From CAVTTH01 sp963737545 (GTDB lineage: Bacteria > Verrucomicrobiota > Verrucomicrobiia > Chthoniobacterales > UBA10450): DNA of 64,000 nt. This document shows positions 61,009 through 64,000 of the stretch, in pieces. The stretch is taken from positions 682,001-746,000 of the forward strand of contig CAVTTH010000001.1 in NCBI GenBank assembly GCA_963737545.1. Reading direction: 5' to 3'. Positions within the stretch are counted from its first letter, which is position 1, and every line of letters starts with the position of its first letter. A model generated the notes under the pieces. The model ran no database searches and was not told where the DNA came from. It saw only the letters and a list, made by a program, of their open reading frames with translations. A program made the translations under genes and the position numbers.

Positions 61009-61842
61009 TCAGCGGATTACCCAAAGGTTGCACGGGATCACATCCGTCACCCAGGCGATCTGTGCCGGCAGAGTGCCGGTTTGCACCTGGCCCGGTGGCA
61101 ACGCAACCGCGAGCAGATCGGCTTCGACCGCCTGCACGAAATCGGAAGCCGCATAGCCGGTGTTGCCGCGAACACAACGCGCTTCGATCGGAACGTCGGT
61201 ATGACCGGCATCCAGAATGAATTTTTCGAGGGCCTCTTCTTCCTCGGCCAGCGATCGGGCTGCTGGATGTTCATCGCTATCGTCGGTATTGGCGCGAAGC
61301 GCAGCGCGGGCGGCATCGAAAGTTGTGTAGACTCGAATGACAAAAAGCTTCTCGCACGCCTCCCGAGCCGCCAGATGCAGCGTCTTGCGCAGCGCCCGCT
61401 GTCCGTGCTCGGAGAAATCGGCGATCATCACGATGTGGCGCATCGGGTTCGGAGGCATCGCCGGCTTGGTAAAAAGCATTACGGAGCAGGTCGCATCCCG
61501 CACGAGGCGCCGCGCCACGTCACCGAGAAATGGCCGGAGGACGACTTCCTTTTCCAGCGCCCCGGCAATAATCAAATCGACATCATTGGCTCGCGCTGCT
61601 TCGAGGATGGCCTCCGCCGGATTTCCTTTTTGATAATGGACAGGAGAATCATCGGGCAATTCCAGTTTCTTCAACGCATTACAGAACTTTCGCACCGTCC
61701 GCTCATCACGTTCGCCCACGTAGATCAGGCTGAGCCGGCAATCAAAATGATCGCGAATCCGTTTCGCCTCCGAAATCACTCGCAAAAAACGCGGCGAAAA
61801 TGTGCTCGCTACGGCGATGGATCGATAATGGGTCTCGGACAT
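61009..61842 (-). CDS. Tandem universal stress protein
   Basis: 277 residues, two UspA domains (about 1-130 and 138-277). Domain one ends DVARRLVRDATCSVMLFTK and domain two opens HIVMIADFSEHGQRALRK. The ATP-binding G-x2-G-x9-G-S/T motif is not obvious in either copy, which points to non-nucleotide-binding members. Role: stress physiology, otherwise undefined. Divergent from coaD, with 151 bases between them for the two promoters. Confidence 0.85.
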   Translation of the reverse strand: MSETHYRSIAVASTFSPRFLRVISEAKRIRDHFDCRLSLIYVGERDERTVRKFCNALKKLELPDDSPVHYQKGNPAEAILEAARANDVDLIIAGALEKEVVLRPFLGDVARRLVRDATCSVMLFTKPAMPPNPMRHIVMIADFSEHGQRALRKTLHLAAREACEKLFVIRVYTTFDAARAALRANTDDSDEHPAARSLAEEEEALEKFILDAGHTDVPIEARCVRGNTGYAASDFVQAVEADLLAVALPPGQVQTGTLPAQIAWVTDVIPCNLWVIR

Positions 61843-61993
61843 GGCAGCGCGCTAACTTGCTGGCTTTGCCGGCGGTCAGCAACTTCCGGGAGGCGCGGCG
61901 CGGCCCCGCGGTCTCCGCGATCAACGCCGCACGCTCACCCTATCTGTGTGCTTGTGACTTTTCATTTCCAGATTCCTCTGCCACTTTGCGCAG

Positions 61994-62473
61994 ATGCGGC
62001 GAGCGATCTATCCCGGCAGCTTCGACCCCGTAACCAATGGCCACCTCGATGTGATCGAACGGGCTCGGAAATTATTTGATGAAGTGATTGTTGCGGTCGC
62101 GCACAACGATCAGAAAAATCCGATGTTCACGCTCGACGACCGGCTGGAATTTCTGCGTCAGACAGCCGGGAAAATGAAAAACGTCAAGATCGCGCCCCTC
62201 GATGGTTTGCTCGTTGATTTTGCAATTGCGCAGAATGCCACCGCGGTCGTGCGCGGCTTGCGCGCGATTTCCGATTTTGAATTTGAATTCCAGATGGCCT
62301 TGATGAATCGCAAACTGGAAGCCAGCATCGAGACGATTTTCCTGATGCCGAAAGAGGAATACACTTATTTGAGCTCGAGGATCGTGAAGGAAATCGCGCG
62401 ACTCGGAGGCGACATCGGCCAGTTTGTGCCAGCGGCTGTGGCGAGCGCATTGAAGGAAAAGATCATCAAATGA
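61994..62473 (+). CDS. coaD: Phosphopantetheine adenylyltransferase
   Basis: 159 residues. The nucleotidyltransferase start AIYPGSFDPVTNGHLDVIER includes the TxGH motif; VVRGLRAISDFEFEFQMALMN and EEYTYLSSRIVKEIARLGGD are diagnostic. It makes dephospho-CoA from 4'-phosphopantetheine and ATP. Its stop overlaps the next start (ATGA at 62470), indicating an operon with the yceD-like gene, rpmF and plsX. Confidence 0.97.
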   Translation: MRRAIYPGSFDPVTNGHLDVIERARKLFDEVIVAVAHNDQKNPMFTLDDRLEFLRQTAGKMKNVKIAPLDGLLVDFAIAQNATAVVRGLRAISDFEFEFQMALMNRKLEASIETIFLMPKEEYTYLSSRIVKEIARLGGDIGQFVPAAVASALKEKIIK

Positions 62474-62925
62474 AAATCCATCTTAACCAGATTCCACACG
62501 ACGGATTGCATCTGGAGGGTGAAGAGGATTGTCCAATTCCCGAGCTGGAGGCGGAGGGCACCCGATGCACTGGTCCGCTCTCCTACGTGCTCGATCTCGG
62601 GATATCCGAGGGCGCGCTTTGGGCAAACGGCACGTTGTCGCAGCCGGTCGAATTGCGCTGCGTTTCGTGCCTGGAGCCATTCAGCTACATCATCGAAGTC
62701 CGCTCGTTCGCCCTCCACACCGAGTTGACCGGACCGGAATTGGTCGATCTCACACCGTTCATGCGCGAAGACATCCTGCTTAATCTTCCGCCCTACCCTC
62801 ATTGCGACCGCGAGGGAAACCGCGTTTGCAAAGCGGCCGAAACGATTGCGACCAAACCGGATGACGTCATCAAGGAAGCCCCGCCCGCCTGGGACGAACT
62901 GGATAAGTTGAAACTGCGCAAATGA
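62470..62925 (+). CDS. yceD: YceD/DUF177-family protein
   Basis: 151 residues. The family's pair of cysteines lies in LRCVSCLEPFSY, with the DELDKLK C-terminus; a further YPHCDREGNRVC may give a zinc site. YceD is linked to rRNA processing in some bacteria and always precedes rpmF, as here (115 bases upstream). Confidence 0.85.
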   Translation: MKIHLNQIPHDGLHLEGEEDCPIPELEAEGTRCTGPLSYVLDLGISEGALWANGTLSQPVELRCVSCLEPFSYIIEVRSFALHTELTGPELVDLTPFMREDILLNLPPYPHCDREGNRVCKAAETIATKPDDVIKEAPPAWDELDKLKLRK

Positions 62926-62926
62926 G

Positions 62927-62957
62927 GTGTAGCTGCCGCCGTCTCTGGCGGCAGGGC
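62927..62957. repeat. REP-like palindrome, copy 2
   Basis: GTAGCTGCCGCCGTCTC then TGGCGGCAGGGCC: stem CTGCCGCC/GGCGGCAG with a short loop. Same ends as the copy at 30026. It lies between the yceD stop and the rpmF leader; the rest of this 115-base gap holds no visible gene. Confidence 0.75.
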
Positions 62958-63040
62958 CGTGGGAACTTGTGCAATTGGGGGAGAACGGTAGCCACAAGCA
63001 TTTGTCTTTTCCCGAATTCCTGCTTTCCTACTCCGCTCGT

Positions 63041-63223
63041 ATGGGGGTCTCGAAACGCAAAACATCGAAAATGCGCCTGCGCACGCGCAAGGCGTCCCAC
63101 CGCTGGCGGGCGCCGCAGCTCAACAAATGCCCGCAATGCGGCAGTGCCGTGGCGTCGCATACGGCTTGCACTTCCTGCGGCTACTACAAGGGCCGTCAGG
63201 TCCTGACGGTTGACGCGAAATAA
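63041..63223 (+). CDS. rpmF: 50S ribosomal protein L32
   Basis: 60 residues from ATG 63041. MGVSKRKTSKMRLRTRKA is the basic start; CPQCGSAV ... CTSCGYY is the zinc ribbon, and GRQVLTVDAK the end. The frame is open further upstream, but L32 family length supports this start. In the usual yceD-rpmF-plsX order linking ribosome and membrane lipid synthesis. Confidence 0.96.
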   Translation: MGVSKRKTSKMRLRTRKASHRWRAPQLNKCPQCGSAVASHTACTSCGYYKGRQVLTVDAK

Positions 63224-63267
63224 CGCGAGGGGCCTGGGCGCCCGATTCTCGCCGAGCGATCGCGTTA
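63221..63267 (+). terminator. Inverted repeat between rpmF and plsX
   Basis: TAACGCGA at 63221 (starting at the rpmF stop) and TCGCGTTA at 63260 form an 8-bp stem with inner GGGC/GCCC pairing possible. No T run follows, so this may be an attenuator or processing site and not a strong terminator. Confidence 0.35.
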
Positions 63268-63337
63268 TTGAGGCGGCTGCCACAATCAGATTTTTCGTTT
63301 TGCATTCGGCAGACGAACTCCGCAAAGTTCCTCTCCG

Positions 63338-64000
63338 ATGAAAATCGCACTCGACGCCATGGGCGGCGATTTTGGTCCGCCCAACATCGTAAGCGGTGCT
63401 GTCATGGCGCTGCGCGCGTATTCGCACATCGAAAAGCTCTTTCTGGTCGGCGACACTCCTAAAATTGAAGCCGAGCTAGAAAAGCACGCCTGCAACGATG
63501 GCCGTATCGAAATCGTGCACGCCACACAGGTCGTGGAAATGACAGATGGCGCCGTAGCCGCGGTCCGGCGGAAGAAGGATTCCTCCGTCAGCCGCGCGGT
63601 CGATCTTGTAAAAAAAGGGGACGCGAGCGCGATTGTCAGCGCCGGACATACGGGCGCGGCGGTGGCGGCGACGACAATCAAACTGCGCACGTTGCCTGGA
63701 ATCGATCGTCCCGGCATCGCGGCAGTGATTCCGACGCAAACAAACATATTTGTTTTGATCGACGCTGGCGCCAATAGCGATGCGCGCGCCGAACATTTGC
63801 TCCAATACGGAATCATGGGTTCGGTCTATTCCCGCCATGTCCTCGGATACAAGAATCCGGAGGTCGGTCTCATGTCGATCGGCGGTGAGGACGTCAAGGG
63901 AACCGATCTGACGAAGGAAGTTTTTAAGATGCTGAAGCAGAGCAATCTCAATTTCCGCGGCAACATCGAAGGGCACGATCTGTTCGATCATCCCGTCGAA
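63338..64000 (+). CDS. plsX: Phosphate acyltransferase PlsX, N-terminal part
   Basis: 221 residues visible; the gene runs off the window. Start MKIALDAMGGDFGPPNIVSG is the family hallmark, followed by SAGHTGAAVAATTIKL, VLIDAGANSDARAEHLLQYG and FRGNIEGHDLF. It makes acyl-phosphate from acyl-ACP for phospholipid synthesis. Intact as far as it can be seen. Confidence 0.95.
   Translation, partial: MKIALDAMGGDFGPPNIVSGAVMALRAYSHIEKLFLVGDTPKIEAELEKHACNDGRIEIVHATQVVEMTDGAVAAVRRKKDSSVSRAVDLVKKGDASAIVSAGHTGAAVAATTIKLRTLPGIDRPGIAAVIPTQTNIFVLIDAGANSDARAEHLLQYGIMGSVYSRHVLGYKNPEVGLMSIGGEDVKGTDLTKEVFKMLKQSNLNFRGNIEGHDLFDHPVE

Noticed and set aside
1..64000. Recurrent GTTAGGC/GCCTAAC heptamer across coding and intergenic sequence
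   Set aside because: I counted roughly 13 copies by eye against about 8 expected from base composition; it is spread over both strands without clustering, so not convincing as a functional site.
1..64000. tRNA, rRNA or CRISPR loci
   Set aside because: No cloverleaf ending in CCA, no rRNA core sequences and no regularly spaced direct repeats with spacers were seen in the intergenic regions.

Overview
The window looks like a chromosomal segment from a soil-type Verrucomicrobiota (Chthoniobacterales/Spartobacteria-like). Evidence is the 'Verru_Chthon cassette' pseudopilin family, the coaD-yceD-rpmF-plsX block, LPS transport and KDO genes (Gram-negative envelope), an HPr kinase/HPr/EI regulatory PTS and interspersed REP/MITE-like repeats. 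I judge GC by eye at 56-58%. I saw no rRNA, tRNA or CRISPR array. No gene-free stretch exceeds 300 bases.

Layout. (1) 1-1763: tail of a GuaB3-type IMP dehydrogenase relative, then fabF. (2) 1803-7781, minus strand: a tight operon with a 54-aa protein, a TPR+MshEN protein, a PilB/GspE ATPase, a 670-aa roadblock fusion, an MglA-like GTPase and an MglB-like roadblock protein. (3) 7923-13945, plus: Verru_Chthon cassette D-B-C-A plus a secreted protein; the D leader is built from a heptanucleotide repeat. (4) 13806-16224, minus: Mo-cofactor oxidoreductase, GT2, UvrB/C-motif protein. (5) 16476-24828, plus: Xer recombinase, envelope protein, orphan nuoA, membrane protein, Dabb protein, GT4 glycosyltransferase, RfbA. 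(6) 24988-28716: a second pseudopilin cassette. (7) 28826-31830: small envelope and stress genes. (8) 31872-38133: GH26-like lipoprotein, a REP-associated transposase (RAYT) with REPs, a GH18-NodB-GT2 fusion, a frameshifted glycerate kinase. (9) 38268-45235, minus: gatB, cvpA, aroC, reverse transsulfuration pair, thioredoxin-like protein. (10) 45502-53308: rpsA, TPR membrane protein, asnS, speA, bifunctional nuclease. (11) 53521-61842, minus: ptsI-ptsH-hprK-hpf-lptB-lptA-lptC-kdsA (listed downstream to upstream), a TIGR02206 membrane protein and a universal stress protein. (12) 61994-64000, plus: coaD-yceD-rpmF-plsX.

How they work together. Regions 2, 3 and 6 suggest a type IV pilus- or T2SS-like machine: one assembly ATPase, a Ras-like GTPase with roadblock partners, and two separate pseudopilin sets. 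Regions 5 and 8 point to surface polysaccharide synthesis. Region 11 joins LPS export to the carbon/phosphate-sensing PTS.

Caution: six reading-frame breaks in five genes (positions near 9.83 kb, 10.64 kb, 13.72 kb, 37.12 kb, 37.46 kb, 54.14 kb) all correspond to one extra base. That uniform sign suggests insertion-type sequencing or assembly errors rather than decay. Those genes are listed as they stand, with the inferred intact extent given.
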